A stretch of 64,000 bases of DNA from contig JADCFQ010000007.1 in assembly GCA_020249435.1 (NCBI GenBank), positions 371,221-435,220 of the forward strand, given 5' to 3'. Below the pieces are notes generated by a model. It ran no database searches. It was not told where the DNA came from and was given only the letters and a program-made list of their open reading frames with translations. A program made the translations under genes and the position numbers. Origin of the DNA: Roseomonas sp. GTDB taxonomy: Bacteria > Pseudomonadota > Alphaproteobacteria > Acetobacterales > Acetobacteraceae. Shown here one piece after another: positions 50,042 through 58,978 of this stretch (position 1 is the first letter of the stretch; each line of letters begins with the position of its first letter).

Positions 50042-51178
50042 CTATCGCGCCGCAAGCGGCGGCACCGGGCGCTGATCCGGCCCCGTGTACCACGAAAGCG
50101 GGCGAATGAGGCGATTATCCGCGCCCTGTTCAATCACATGCGCCGACCAGCCCGTGATGCGTGAGGCGACGAAGATCGGCGTGAAAAGCGGGATCTCAAA
50201 ACCCATCAGGTAATAGGCAGGACCTGCCGGGAAATCGAGATTGGGGTGGATGTTCTTCTTCTCCAGCATCTCAGCGGCCAGGATGCGGCTGATCTCCATC
50301 CAGGTCTTGTCGCCCACAACTTCCGCCATTTTCTCGGCATATTTGCGCATGGTGGGCACGCGGCTATCGCCGGATTTATAGACGCGATGGCCAAAGCCCA
50401 TCACCAGCGCCTTATGGTCGAAGCGGCTTTGGATCCACTCCTTGGCCAGCTTCGGGTCGCCGATTTCCTTCAGCGTATGCATCACCGCCTCATTAGCGCC
50501 GCCATGCAGCGGCCCCTTGAGCGACGCGATGCCTGCCGTGATCGCGCCATGCATATCGGCGCCTGAGGAGGTGACCAGCCGCGCCGTATAGGTAGAGGCG
50601 TTGAAGGTATGCTCCGCATAAAGGATCATGGAAACATCAAAAGCCTTCAGCACTTCCGGCTGCGGCACCTTGCCCAGGATCAGGTTGAAGACATTCTCGG
50701 CAAAGCTATGCGCAGGGTTCGGCGCCACCACCGGCAGGCCACGGGAAGCGCGATAAGCCGCCGCAATCGCCGTTGGGATCTTGGCAAAAAGCCGCTTCGC
50801 CTTCCGATATTGCGCGGGCAGGGAGACATCGGCGGTCTCAGGGTCTTCCATCCCCATGAAGGACACGGCGGTGCGGATCGCATCCATCGGGTGCGCGTCC
50901 TTGGGCATTTCGCGGATCACGCGATGCAGCGCGGGGCTGATCTCACGCTCGGCGGCGGTCTCGGCCTTGAAGGCGGCAAGCTGCTTGGCATTGGGCAATT
51001 CGCCTTCCCAAAGCAGATAGGCCACTTCCTCAAAGCTGCAATTCTCGGCCAAATCCTGCACCGCATAGCCGCGATAGGTCAGGCTATTCGTCTCCGGCAT
51101 CACCTTCGATACAGCAGAGACATCGGCATAGACGCCGACCAGGCCCTTATAGATTTCGGGTTTCGTCGTTTCGTTCAT
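50042..51178 (-). CDS. prpC: 2-methylcitrate synthase / citrate synthase PrpC
   Basis: Citrate-synthase family enzyme of 378 aa, the short PrpC type. It condenses propionyl-CoA with oxaloacetate to 2-methylcitrate. Catalytic residues are His in PLHGGANEAVM near 222, His in GFGHRVYKSGD near 258 and Asp in NLDFPAGPAYYLMG near 315. It starts IYKGLVGVYADVSAVSKV, typical of PrpC. ATG 51178 follows GGAAG. It is 73 bp after prpD on the same strand and ends at a strong terminator. The main TCA citrate synthase is expected elsewhere. Confidence 0.93.
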   Translation of the reverse strand: MNETTKPEIYKGLVGVYADVSAVSKVMPETNSLTYRGYAVQDLAENCSFEEVAYLLWEGELPNAKQLAAFKAETAAEREISPALHRVIREMPKDAHPMDAIRTAVSFMGMEDPETADVSLPAQYRKAKRLFAKIPTAIAAAYRASRGLPVVAPNPAHSFAENVFNLILGKVPQPEVLKAFDVSMILYAEHTFNASTYTARLVTSSGADMHGAITAGIASLKGPLHGGANEAVMHTLKEIGDPKLAKEWIQSRFDHKALVMGFGHRVYKSGDSRVPTMRKYAEKMAEVVGDKTWMEISRILAAEMLEKKNIHPNLDFPAGPAYYLMGFEIPLFTPIFVASRITGWSAHVIEQGADNRLIRPLSWYTGPDQRPVPPLAAR

Positions 51179-51251
51179 TGGGTTTCTTCCCTTGCTATCC
51201 TGGCTGCGGGCCGGCGCTCACGGCGCCGACCCTGCCTTCCTCACTCAGACT

Positions 51252-52778
51252 TCAGAAGATACCGGGCTTGCTGTCCAGCAGGCCGCCAACCGGCAGCACC
51301 ACATTAAGCGCGCTGAGTTCGCCCGCCTTCAGCTTGGCCAAATCCTGCACCACTTCCAGGAAGCGGTTGGACTCACGGGTGGAGATGATGCCATCCGTGA
51401 TGGTCTGGAATTTCCGGATGTAATCCGCCCGGCCAAAGGGCTTGGCGCCATTCGGGTGCGCATTGGCCACACCCAGCTCATCCACGAGGCGCGAGCCATC
51501 CTTGAACAGGATTTCAACGCGCCCGCCGAAGGAAAGCTCATTCGGGTCGCGGGAATGGTATTTGCGGGTCCATTCCGCATCTTCCCGCGTTTCGATCTTG
51601 TGCCAGAGCCGGACGGTATCGGCCCGGCCCGCCCGCTTCGGCGCGTAGCTGTCCACATGATGCCAACGGCCATCCTGCAGCGCGACCGCGAAGATATACA
51701 TGATGGAGTGATCCAGCGTCTCACGGCTCGCCTTCGGGTCCATCTTTTGCGGGTCATTAGCGCCGGTGCCGATCACGTAATGGGTGTGATGGCTGGTATG
51801 GATGATGATCTTTTCAATCGCTTCCATATCCGCGATCTGCTCACGCATGCGGAAGGCCAGGTCAATCAGCGCCTGGGATTGGTATTCGGCCGAGTGTTCC
51901 TTGGTGTAGGAGTCCAGAATGGAGCGCTTGGGTTCGCCCGCTTCCGGCAGCGGCACTTCGTAATAGACCGGGCCATAGACATCCTTGCGGTTGGAACGCC
52001 CGGACAGCACCCAGGCAATCACGCTGTCTTCGCCTTCATAAATCGGCGAAGGCGCGCCCTCACCGCGCATGCAGCGATCCACCGCTTCCACCGCCAGCTT
52101 GCCGGCATGGGCGGGGGCATAGGCCTTCCAGGATGAAATCTCGCCCTTGCGCGATTGCCGGAAGGAGACCGAGGTATGCAGCGCCTGCTGGATGGATTGG
52201 AATACCACTTCCTGCTTCAGGCCGAGCAGCGTGCCAATGCCAGCCGCCGCGGCGGGGCAAAGATGCGCGATGTGATCCACCTTATGTTCATGCAGGCAAA
52301 TCGCGCGCACCAGATCAATATGCAGCTCATAGCCAGTGGCAAGGCCACGGATCAGATCACGGCCGGATTTTTCCATCGCCTGCGCCACCGCCAGGATCGG
52401 CGGGATATTGTCGCCAGGGTGGGAGTAATCGGCGGCCAAGAAAGTATCGTGCATATCCAATTCGCGCACGGCGGTGCCATTCGCCCAGGCCGCCCATTCG
52501 GGGGAAACCGTGGTGGCCGATTTCACGCCAAATATCTGCGCGCCGCCGGCCTTCTTCGCATGGCCGAGCGCCATGGCGCGCGCCGAGACGACCGGGCGGC
52601 GGTTGATGGCAGCGATGGCGACCGAGGCATTGTCGATGATCCGATTGATGATCATCTCCTGCACCGGCTTTTCGACCGCGACCTTGTCCACGGCGACTCC
52701 GGCCATTTTCCAGGCCAATTGATCTTCGCGCTTCAACAGCGACTTTGATGGGTGAACTTTTACCGGGTGCAGTTTCAT
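51252..52778 (-). CDS. prpD: 2-methylcitrate dehydratase PrpD
   Basis: Iron-sulfur-independent 2-methylcitrate dehydratase of 508 aa. It converts 2-methylcitrate to 2-methyl-cis-aconitate. Features: [20 protein letters not shown] near 45, [23 protein letters not shown] near 100 (active-site region), [20 protein letters not shown] near 165 and [14 protein letters not shown] toward the end. ATG 52778 follows GAGAAG. With prpC it forms a two-gene operon under the divergent LysR regulator. No prpB (methylisocitrate lyase) is in the window. Confidence 0.92.
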   Translation of the reverse strand: MKLHPVKVHPSKSLLKREDQLAWKMAGVAVDKVAVEKPVQEMIINRIIDNASVAIAAINRRPVVSARAMALGHAKKAGGAQIFGVKSATTVSPEWAAWANGTAVRELDMHDTFLAADYSHPGDNIPPILAVAQAMEKSGRDLIRGLATGYELHIDLVRAICLHEHKVDHIAHLCPAAAAGIGTLLGLKQEVVFQSIQQALHTSVSFRQSRKGEISSWKAYAPAHAGKLAVEAVDRCMRGEGAPSPIYEGEDSVIAWVLSGRSNRKDVYGPVYYEVPLPEAGEPKRSILDSYTKEHSAEYQSQALIDLAFRMREQIADMEAIEKIIIHTSHHTHYVIGTGANDPQKMDPKASRETLDHSIMYIFAVALQDGRWHHVDSYAPKRAGRADTVRLWHKIETREDAEWTRKYHSRDPNELSFGGRVEILFKDGSRLVDELGVANAHPNGAKPFGRADYIRKFQTITDGIISTRESNRFLEVVQDLAKLKAGELSALNVVLPVGGLLDSKPGIF

Positions 52779-52813
52779 CTGGGGCTTCTCCCTTTGTTGC
52801 TGGCAACTTGCCT

Positions 52814-52837
52814 GATGGGCGATGTTGTGCGCCCATC
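52814..52837. promoter_or_regulatory. Inverted repeat in the prpD/LysR intergenic region
   Basis: GATGGGCG-N8-CGCCCATC, perfect 8-bp arms, is 36 bp upstream of prpD. It is the likely binding site of the divergent LysR regulator, though it is not the plain T-N11-A form. Confidence 0.55.
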
Positions 52838-52913
52838 CTGCGCCATCGTCCAATCCAATTGACGTGGCGCGCTGATAGGTTTTCCGTATGGGCGAAACCG
52901 TATTGGACCGAAG

Positions 52914-53819
52914 ATGGATTTTCGCCTGATCCGCCGCCTGGGGCATTTTCTCGCCGTCGCCGAGGAAGGGCATTTCGGCCGCGCCGCCGCACGGCTTGGC
53001 ATTTCGCAGCCGCCGCTGACGGCGCAAATCCAATTGCTGGAACGCGAATTGGGCGTGAAGCTGCTGGAACGCTCCGGCAAGGGCGCGCGCCCAACGCGCG
53101 AAGGGGAAGCGCTGCTGCCACTCGCGCGGCGTATCGCCGGCAATGCGACTGATCTGGAAAGCCTCGCGCGCGAATTGCGCATGGGCCATCACGCGCCGGT
53201 GGCCATCGCCTGCGTCACCTCGGCGCTGTTCGATTACCTGCCGCCCATCGTACGCGCCATGCAAGCGGCACGCCCGGAAGCCGCAATTGGCGTGCGGGAG
53301 ATGGACACCGCCGAAGCCTTGGAAGCGCTGCGTCGGGGAGAGGTTGATCTCGCCTTGCTCCGCGCAGATCGTGATCGCGCGCCAATCAAACTACGGCCCT
53401 TGGGCGAAGACAGGCTCGCCGCCGCCTTGCCGGAAGGCCATCCGATTCTGAGCGGGCCTGATCCCTTGCCGCTCGCGGCACTTGCGGAAGCGCCAATGCT
53501 GATGCTGCCGCGCGCGATCAGCCCTGCCTATTCTGATGCCATGACAGCAGCCTGCCATGCGGCGGGCTTCACGCCCCGCGTGGTGCGTGAAGTGGGATCG
53601 GCCATGGCCCAGCTTGGTTTTGTGGCGGCGGGGCTGGGTGTTGCCTTGGTGTCAGAAGGGATGGCGCGGCTCAACCCGCCCGGCGTCGCTTTTCGCATTC
53701 TGGCGGGCCCCATTCGCGGTGTCGGTGTGGCGCTGGCCTGGAATGCGGAGCGGGAGAATGAGGCGACCAGCCTCGCGCTTGAAATTGCCGACGCGCAATT
53801 CCCGCCTCAGCGCAAATAG
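52914..53819 (+). CDS. LysR family transcriptional regulator of the prpDC operon
   Basis: LysR-type regulator of 301 aa. The winged helix-turn-helix is at the N-terminus ([35 protein letters not shown]), followed by a periplasmic-binding-like effector domain from about 90. It is divergent from prpD (135-bp gap with an inverted repeat) and so probably activates propionate use, sensing a methylcitrate-cycle intermediate. This differs from the sigma-54-dependent PrpR of enterobacteria. Its 3' end overlaps the convergent phosphonopyruvate hydrolase gene by 13 bp. Confidence 0.92.
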   Translation: MDFRLIRRLGHFLAVAEEGHFGRAAARLGISQPPLTAQIQLLERELGVKLLERSGKGARPTREGEALLPLARRIAGNATDLESLARELRMGHHAPVAIACVTSALFDYLPPIVRAMQAARPEAAIGVREMDTAEALEALRRGEVDLALLRADRDRAPIKLRPLGEDRLAAALPEGHPILSGPDPLPLAALAEAPMLMLPRAISPAYSDAMTAACHAAGFTPRVVREVGSAMAQLGFVAAGLGVALVSEGMARLNPPGVAFRILAGPIRGVGVALAWNAERENEATSLALEIADAQFPPQRK

Positions 53820-54676
53820 CGCTTTTCAATCTCCCGCATCGCGCCATCACCCTGAAGCGCGAAGATATCGGCAACACTGGCGATGGTGCCCTCCACCCCC
53901 GCAATGCCACCCTCCGCAATGATGCGCGCGAAGCAATCGCGCATGGCGGCGACCGCAGCGCGGATGGCGTGATTGCCGCAAATGATCAGCCCAACCTTGC
54001 CAAGTGCCGCAACATCCGCAAAGGACAGCGCGGGATAGGAAGTTGGCACCAGCACGAGCGGCACAGCGCCCCGCCAGGCACGGCAAAAGGCCAGAATCTC
54101 ATCGGGCGTTTCCTGCTTGCTATGGATCAGCACCGCATCGGCGCCCGCTTCGGCATAGGCTTCGCCGCGCTTCAGCGCTTCATCCTGCCCCAGCCCCGCA
54201 ATCAGCGCTTCGGTGCGCGCAATCACCAGCGGGCCACCCGCGATGCGCGCCGCTTCGATCTTGCCCTGGAATTCTGCAATCGGCACCAATTCCTGCCGCC
54301 CGCCGGGGCGCAGGCTGCTGTCTTTCGGGAAGGTCTTGTCTTCCATCACCACAGCCGCGACGCCGGCCGCGGCATAGCGCGGCACCAGATAGGCGACATT
54401 CACCGCATTGCCCTGCCCGGTATCAATATCGGCAATCACCGGCGCGTTTTGCACCTCCACCATGGCGCGCATCGCCGCCAAATGCGTATCCCAGGAAAGG
54501 ATGCTGGCATCCGGCACGGCATGGGCGGCGGAAAGTTCAAACCCGCTGCCCCAAATGGCATCGAAACCGGCTTCAGCGGCGAGCTTCGCCGAAATCGCGT
54601 TATGCGCCGCCATGGCAAGCGCGGGGCGGGATGGGTCAAGGCGGGCGCGAAGCCGCGCGGCAGGGTTTTCTGACAT
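53807..54676 (-). CDS. pphA: Phosphonopyruvate hydrolase (PEP mutase/isocitrate lyase superfamily)
   Basis: TIM-barrel enzyme of 289 aa. It matches Variovorax phosphonopyruvate hydrolase, as I recall it, along most of its length: AMAAHNAISAKLAAEAGF, IWGSGFELSAAHAVPDA, ADIDTGQGNAVNVAYLVP, the gating loop VMEDKTFPKDSSLRPGGRQE and LVLVPTSYP. It would cleave the C-P bond of phosphonopyruvate to pyruvate and phosphate. The KKCGH motif of PrpB and isocitrate lyase is missing, so it is not the missing PrpB. No phosphonoalanine transaminase is adjacent. ATG 54676. Confidence 0.78.
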   Translation of the reverse strand: MSENPAARLRARLDPSRPALAMAAHNAISAKLAAEAGFDAIWGSGFELSAAHAVPDASILSWDTHLAAMRAMVEVQNAPVIADIDTGQGNAVNVAYLVPRYAAAGVAAVVMEDKTFPKDSSLRPGGRQELVPIAEFQGKIEAARIAGGPLVIARTEALIAGLGQDEALKRGEAYAEAGADAVLIHSKQETPDEILAFCRAWRGAVPLVLVPTSYPALSFADVAALGKVGLIICGNHAIRAAVAAMRDCFARIIAEGGIAGVEGTIASVADIFALQGDGAMREIEKRYLR

Positions 54677-54809
54677 GCGGTGATCTTCACCCCCTGCAGC
54701 GATGGCGATCAAGCCTGGCTCTGGCCCGGCGCGCCATGCTGGATTAGGGTCGGGCTTGTGCCTCAGGGGTGGAGAACCGCCCCGTAATGTCTTGCTGCAG
54801 GAGTAACCC

Positions 54810-56198
54810 ATGCCCGCCACCACCCCTTTTGATCGCGTCATTCGTGGCACATTGGTGCTGCCCGATCGCATCCTTGCCAATGGCTGGATCGCCACGCGCG
54901 GCGGGGTGATTGCCGGCATTGGTGAAGGCCCATCACCGGTTGCCACATCCGTCGAGGATTACGGTAGCAAGCTGATCATGCCGGGGCTGGTGGATGGGCA
55001 TATGCATACCTCATCGTCTCGCGGCTGGCCGGGGATTGAAGGTGCGTCGAAATCCGCCGCTGCGGGAGGCGTCACCACCTGCGTTGACATGCCCTATGAC
55101 GTGCCGCGCCCGGTGACGGATGCCGGCATTTTCAAGGAGAAGGTGGAATATGTGAATCGCCTGTCCCATGTGGATATGGCGCTTTACGGCACCATCCTGA
55201 AATCGGGCGGTGTGGATGCCATTGCGGGCCTGGCGGAAGCCGGCGCCTGTTCCTTCAAGCTTTCCACCTATGAATATGACCCGGTGCGCTTCCCGCGCAT
55301 TGACCACCCGACCATGGTCGCGGCCTTTCGCGAAATCGCCAAGACCGGGCTGATGGTCGCCGTGCATAATGAAGACCAGGAAATCGTCATGCGGCTGACC
55401 GAGGAAGCCAAGGCGGCTGGCAATACCTCGCCGATCTGGCATTGCCGCACTCGCCCGCCGCTTTGCGAGACCATGGCGGATCTGGAGATTTTTGAAATCG
55501 GGCTTGAGACCGGCGCGCATGTGCATATCGCCCATTCGTCGCTGGCGCGCGGTTTCGAGATTGCCGAGGTGTTTCGCCGCATGGGTGGCAAGGCATCGGG
55601 CGAAGCCTGCCTGCAATATCTGTGCATGACGGAAGAAGACATCATCCGGCTTGAAGGCTTCGGCAAATGCAACCCGCCCTTCCGCACAGCGGATGAGGTG
55701 GAACGCGTGTGGGGCGCCTTTGCCAAGGGGCAGGTTGCCTATGTTTCGACCGATCACGCGCCCTGGCCGCGCGACCGCAAGACCTATTCGGGCGATATCT
55801 TCACCGTGGGCGCGGGGCTGACCGGCATGCAAAGCTTCGCGCCCGTGATGTTCACGCTGCTGAAGCAGCGCGGCCTGTCGCCCAGCCTGATGGCGCTTTA
55901 TTGCGCGGAACGCCCGGCGCGCTTCCATGGGCTTTATCCGAAGAAGGGTGCGCTGCGCGTTGGTGCGGATGCCGATTTGCTGGTGATGGAAGAAGGTGAT
56001 TTCACCTTTGATGCGCAGGATATCCAGGACCAGGAAGATGCCAAATGGTCGCCCTATGATGGCATGAAGGTGAAGGGCCGCGTTGCCGCCACCTGGCTGC
56101 GCGGGCAGCAGATTTGGGATGGCAAGCAGGTGCTGGCCAAGCCCGGTGCCGGGCGCTTCGTGCCGCGTCAGCACAAGGAAAGCTATGTCGGGGAATAA
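54810..56198 (+). CDS. Hydantoinase/allantoinase-type cyclic amidohydrolase
   Basis: Metal-dependent cyclic amidohydrolase of 462 aa. Ligands: HMHTSS (HxH, about 66-71), a lysine in ACSFKLSTYEY near 150 that should be carboxylated, HNEDQE near 185, HIAHSS near 240 and the catalytic Asp in VSTDHAPWPRD near 315. It opens a five- or six-membered cyclic ureide (hydantoin, allantoin, dihydropyrimidine). It leads a plus-strand cluster whose products include two N-carbamoyl amidohydrolases, which would take the opened product onward. ATG 54810 follows CAGGAG. Confidence 0.87.
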   Translation: MPATTPFDRVIRGTLVLPDRILANGWIATRGGVIAGIGEGPSPVATSVEDYGSKLIMPGLVDGHMHTSSSRGWPGIEGASKSAAAGGVTTCVDMPYDVPRPVTDAGIFKEKVEYVNRLSHVDMALYGTILKSGGVDAIAGLAEAGACSFKLSTYEYDPVRFPRIDHPTMVAAFREIAKTGLMVAVHNEDQEIVMRLTEEAKAAGNTSPIWHCRTRPPLCETMADLEIFEIGLETGAHVHIAHSSLARGFEIAEVFRRMGGKASGEACLQYLCMTEEDIIRLEGFGKCNPPFRTADEVERVWGAFAKGQVAYVSTDHAPWPRDRKTYSGDIFTVGAGLTGMQSFAPVMFTLLKQRGLSPSLMALYCAERPARFHGLYPKKGALRVGADADLLVMEEGDFTFDAQDIQDQEDAKWSPYDGMKVKGRVAATWLRGQQIWDGKQVLAKPGAGRFVPRQHKESYVGE

Positions 56199-56478
56199 GG
56201 AAAAGCAGCGCCCCGCCGGGCATTGGATCAAGCGGCCACCGCGGCCTTCGAAGCAAGCTGCTCCGCCGCCGCGGCGCAAGCCCGGTCTGGTGCAGGCGAT
56301 GATCGCGGGGTCGGTTGGCATCATGCTCGGGATGCTGAATGCCGCCGTGACCGGCGCAGGCGGGCTGCCCGATCCTGTGCCGGCGATTGCTGCCGGCATT
56401 GGGCTTTGCATTGGCGCCATTGCGACCTGGCGGCTGTTTGGCGGCACGCGGCAGGATTTTCGGGATCTATTCTACTGA
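56185..56478 (+). CDS. Small two-helix membrane protein
   Basis: Protein of 97 aa with a basic, Pro-rich cytosolic N-terminus (residues 1-32) and two membrane helices (about 35-55 and 60-80), joined by a short loop, ending GGTRQDFRDLFY. It overlaps the hydantoinase gene by 14 bp with its own AAGGAA site, so translation is coupled. I do not recognise the family. It may be a permease accessory or a membrane anchor for the pathway, but only position supports this. Confidence 0.7.
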   Translation: MSGNKEKQRPAGHWIKRPPRPSKQAAPPPRRKPGLVQAMIAGSVGIMLGMLNAAVTGAGGLPDPVPAIAAGIGLCIGAIATWRLFGGTRQDFRDLFY

Positions 56479-56547
56479 ACCCTGTCTTGCCGGCGGGTGA
56501 CGCTTGGCCCATGGAAGGCCCTTCAATTTTTCGCAGGGAGAAACGCG

Positions 56548-57045
56548 ATGAATTCCGCAGATTATTATGTAAAGCACCTCGCGGTGGATTTGCCTTTGGC
56601 GACGGCCGATAAGATCGCCGATGTCACGCTGGCAACGGGCCGCGCGGCGGGCATGTTGCCGCTGACCGTGGTTGTGCTGGATGCGGGCGGGCATGTTGTG
56701 GTGCAAAAGCGCGAAGATGGTTCCGGCATTTTGCGGGCCGAGATTGCGCGCGGCAAAGCCTATGCCGCGCTCGGCATGGGCATTGGCAGCCGCATTGCAC
56801 GTGACCGCTTGAAGGAACGCATTGCCTTCCAGGCCGCTGTCGCCGCCGCTTCCGATGGCAGATTCGTGCCCGTACCTGGTGGCGTCTTGATCCTGAATGC
56901 CGCCGGTGCCGTGATTGGCGCGGTTGGCGTGAGCGGCGATGCCTCTGACCGTGACGAACACGCGGCGTGCGAGGGCATCAAGGCTGCCGGGCTCGCTTCC
57001 CACCCGGATGCGGCGGTGGAGAATTGGCGCGATGCTGCCTTGTAG
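56548..57045 (+). CDS. GlcG/HbpS family protein
   Basis: Protein of 165 aa of the GlcG/HbpS (formerly DUF336) family: LTVVVLDAGGHVVVQKREDGSG near 35-56, RGKAYAALGMGIGSR near 66 and the C-terminal VIGAVGVSGDASDRDEHAACEGIKAAG. Members bind haem or cobalamin-type ligands or occur without known role in glycolate and aromatic catabolic operons. No signal peptide is present. It overlaps the next Bug receptor gene by 14 bp, so it belongs to the ureide cluster. Function here is unknown. Confidence 0.85.
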   Translation: MNSADYYVKHLAVDLPLATADKIADVTLATGRAAGMLPLTVVVLDAGGHVVVQKREDGSGILRAEIARGKAYAALGMGIGSRIARDRLKERIAFQAAVAAASDGRFVPVPGGVLILNAAGAVIGAVGVSGDASDRDEHAACEGIKAAGLASHPDAAVENWRDAAL

Positions 57046-58024
57046 GGTTACGCGCCGCGCCGCGCTGCTTGGCGCTGGCGCGGCGCTGATCGCGGGCGCG
57101 GCGCGGGCGCAGGAGGCTTTTCCCTCCCGCCCGATCCGCATGATCATCCCCTTCCCCGCCGGTGGTCCGACCGATGTCTATGCGCGGCTTTATGCTGAGC
57201 GCCTGGGCCGCGAATTGGGCCAGCCGGTGGTGACGGAAAATCGTGGCGGTGCGGGGGGTGCGATTGGGTCGCTCGAAGTCTCCCGCGCGCGGGCTGATGG
57301 CTACACGATCCTTTTCGGCACGGCTTCGACCCATGCGCTGTATCCGCTGGTGACGCGCCAGCCGCAATTTGATGTGGTGCGCGATTTCACGACGATTGCG
57401 GAATTGGGCGGCGGGCCGCTTTGTTGGCTGGCGCATCCATCTCGCCCCGCAACGCTCCGTTCCTTTCTGGACGCGGCGCGCAATGCGAACCCGCAGCTTT
57501 CCTATGGCTCACCGGGGAGCGGGACCATGATGCATCTTGCGACTGAGTTGCTGAAGCAGCAGGCGGGCGGGGTTGCCATCACCCATGTGCCCTATCGCGG
57601 CGCGGCGCCGGCGATGAATGATTTGGTGGGCGGCACCTTGGCGCTTGCAGTCAATACTTTCGGCGGCGGCTTGCCCTTACATCAAGGCGGGCGCGCGCGC
57701 ATGCTGGCCGTCGCGACCGCGCAGCGGCTGGATGCCGCGCCCGATGTGCCAACGGTTAATGAGGCTCTTGGGTTTACCGGCTTTGAAGCGGTGTTGTGGC
57801 ATGCGGTCTTCGCACCCCCTGCCCTGCCCGCGCCCATCCTGCAACGGCTTTCGGCGGCGACCAATGCTGCCCTCAGTGATCCGGCCTTCCGCGCCAGCCT
57901 TGCCGCATCCGGCATTACCGCTTCCGCGCCTGGCACGCCTGCCAGCGCCGCCGCCTTCATCGCTGCCGAGACAAGGCGTTACGCGCCTGTGGTCGAGGCC
58001 ATTCGTCCGGAGCTTGAACAATGA
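57032..58024 (+). CDS. Bug/TctC-family receptor, first copy of the Bug-carbamoylase module
   Basis: Periplasmic solute receptor of 330 aa with a Tat-like or Sec signal (TRRAALLGAGAALIAGAARAQ, about 7-27) and the start AFPSRPIRMIIPFPAGGPTD. It overlaps the GlcG-like gene by 14 bp and the first carbamoylase by 4 bp. Its ligand is probably a ureide or carbamoyl amino acid (inference from context). A second receptor of the same family lies at 58979-59977; the two differ in their loops and may bind different compounds. Confidence 0.88.
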   Translation: MLPCRVTRRAALLGAGAALIAGAARAQEAFPSRPIRMIIPFPAGGPTDVYARLYAERLGRELGQPVVTENRGGAGGAIGSLEVSRARADGYTILFGTASTHALYPLVTRQPQFDVVRDFTTIAELGGGPLCWLAHPSRPATLRSFLDAARNANPQLSYGSPGSGTMMHLATELLKQQAGGVAITHVPYRGAAPAMNDLVGGTLALAVNTFGGGLPLHQGGRARMLAVATAQRLDAAPDVPTVNEALGFTGFEAVLWHAVFAPPALPAPILQRLSAATNAALSDPAFRASLAASGITASAPGTPASAAAFIAAETRRYAPVVEAIRPELEQ

Positions 58025-58965
58025 CTCGCACACTTCGCCTCGCCGGCGCGCAGATGGGACCGAACCAGAAAGCCGATAGCCGTGAAGCGATCCTGGCGCG
58101 CATGGTAGCACTTTTGGAGCAGGCCGCCGCTGCGGGCGCGCAGATGGTGGTATTCCCGGAATTGCCGCTGACCACGTTTTTCCCGCGCTGGCTTTTCTCC
58201 GATCAGGCGGAGTTGGATTCTTATTTTGAACGCGAAATGCCCAATCCGCGCGTGCAGCCGCTATTTGATCGCGCCCGCGCCTTGGGCATTGGCTTTTATC
58301 TTGGCTATGCGGAGCTCACGCCGCATGGCAAGCGCTACAATACTTCGATCACGGTCGGGCCGGATGGCAGCCTGCTCGGCAAATATCGCAAAATCCATCT
58401 GCCCGGCACGGTGGAACCGCGCGTGGGCGATCGCTTTCAGCAATTGGAAAAGCGCTATTTCGAATATGGTGATCTTGGCTTCCCCGCCTTTCGCGGCCCC
58501 GAAGCCTGGGGCCGGCCCGTGCTTGGCATGTTGATCTGCAATGATCGCCGCTGGCCGGAAGCCTGGCGCTGCTATGGCTTGCAGGGGATTGAGCTGATGC
58601 TGATTGGCTATAACTCGGCGGCCTATGATCCGATGGGCGGCGATACCGAAGACCAGTCGCTCCGCACCTTTCATTCAACACTAGCCGTGCAGGGCAATGC
58701 CTATATGAATGCGACCTGGGCGATTTCGGTCGCGAAGGCGGGTGTGGAAGATGGCTCGGGCCTCATTGGAGGTTCGGTGATTGTGGACCCGAATGGCCGC
58801 GTGGTGGCGGAAGCCAAGACGCTGGGCGATGAGATCATTGTGGCCGATGTGGATTTTGATGCCTGCCGGCAGGGGAAGGAGAAGATGTTCAACTTCGCCG
58901 CCCATCGCCGGCCGCAATGGTATCGCGCCATGATTGACCAGGTGGGGGCGGTGCCGCCGGCGTGA
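58021..58965 (+). CDS. Carbon-nitrogen hydrolase, N-carbamoyl-D-amino-acid hydrolase-like (copy 1)
   Basis: Nitrilase-fold amidohydrolase of 314 aa. The triad is E47 (VVFPELPLTTFFPRW), K124 (GKYRKIHLPG) and C173 (LICNDRRWPE), as in Agrobacterium D-carbamoylase. Unlike copy 2 (60018-60980) it lacks the His after HLPG (Thr130 here) and the His in the QHLEKR stretch (Gln141 here), both described as important in D-carbamoylase. A changed substrate or weaker activity is likely. It overlaps the Bug gene by 4 bp, and another Bug gene follows after 13 bp. Confidence 0.88.
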   Translation: MTRTLRLAGAQMGPNQKADSREAILARMVALLEQAAAAGAQMVVFPELPLTTFFPRWLFSDQAELDSYFEREMPNPRVQPLFDRARALGIGFYLGYAELTPHGKRYNTSITVGPDGSLLGKYRKIHLPGTVEPRVGDRFQQLEKRYFEYGDLGFPAFRGPEAWGRPVLGMLICNDRRWPEAWRCYGLQGIELMLIGYNSAAYDPMGGDTEDQSLRTFHSTLAVQGNAYMNATWAISVAKAGVEDGSGLIGGSVIVDPNGRVVAEAKTLGDEIIVADVDFDACRQGKEKMFNFAAHRRPQWYRAMIDQVGAVPPA

Positions 58966-58978
58966 TCAGGGTTAGCCC

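Noticed and set aside
53807..54676. Reading the ICL/PEPM-family gene beside prpDC as prpB (methylisocitrate lyase)
   Set aside because: It has the EDKTFPKDSS gating loop of phosphonopyruvate hydrolase and lacks the catalytic KKCGH of PrpB.
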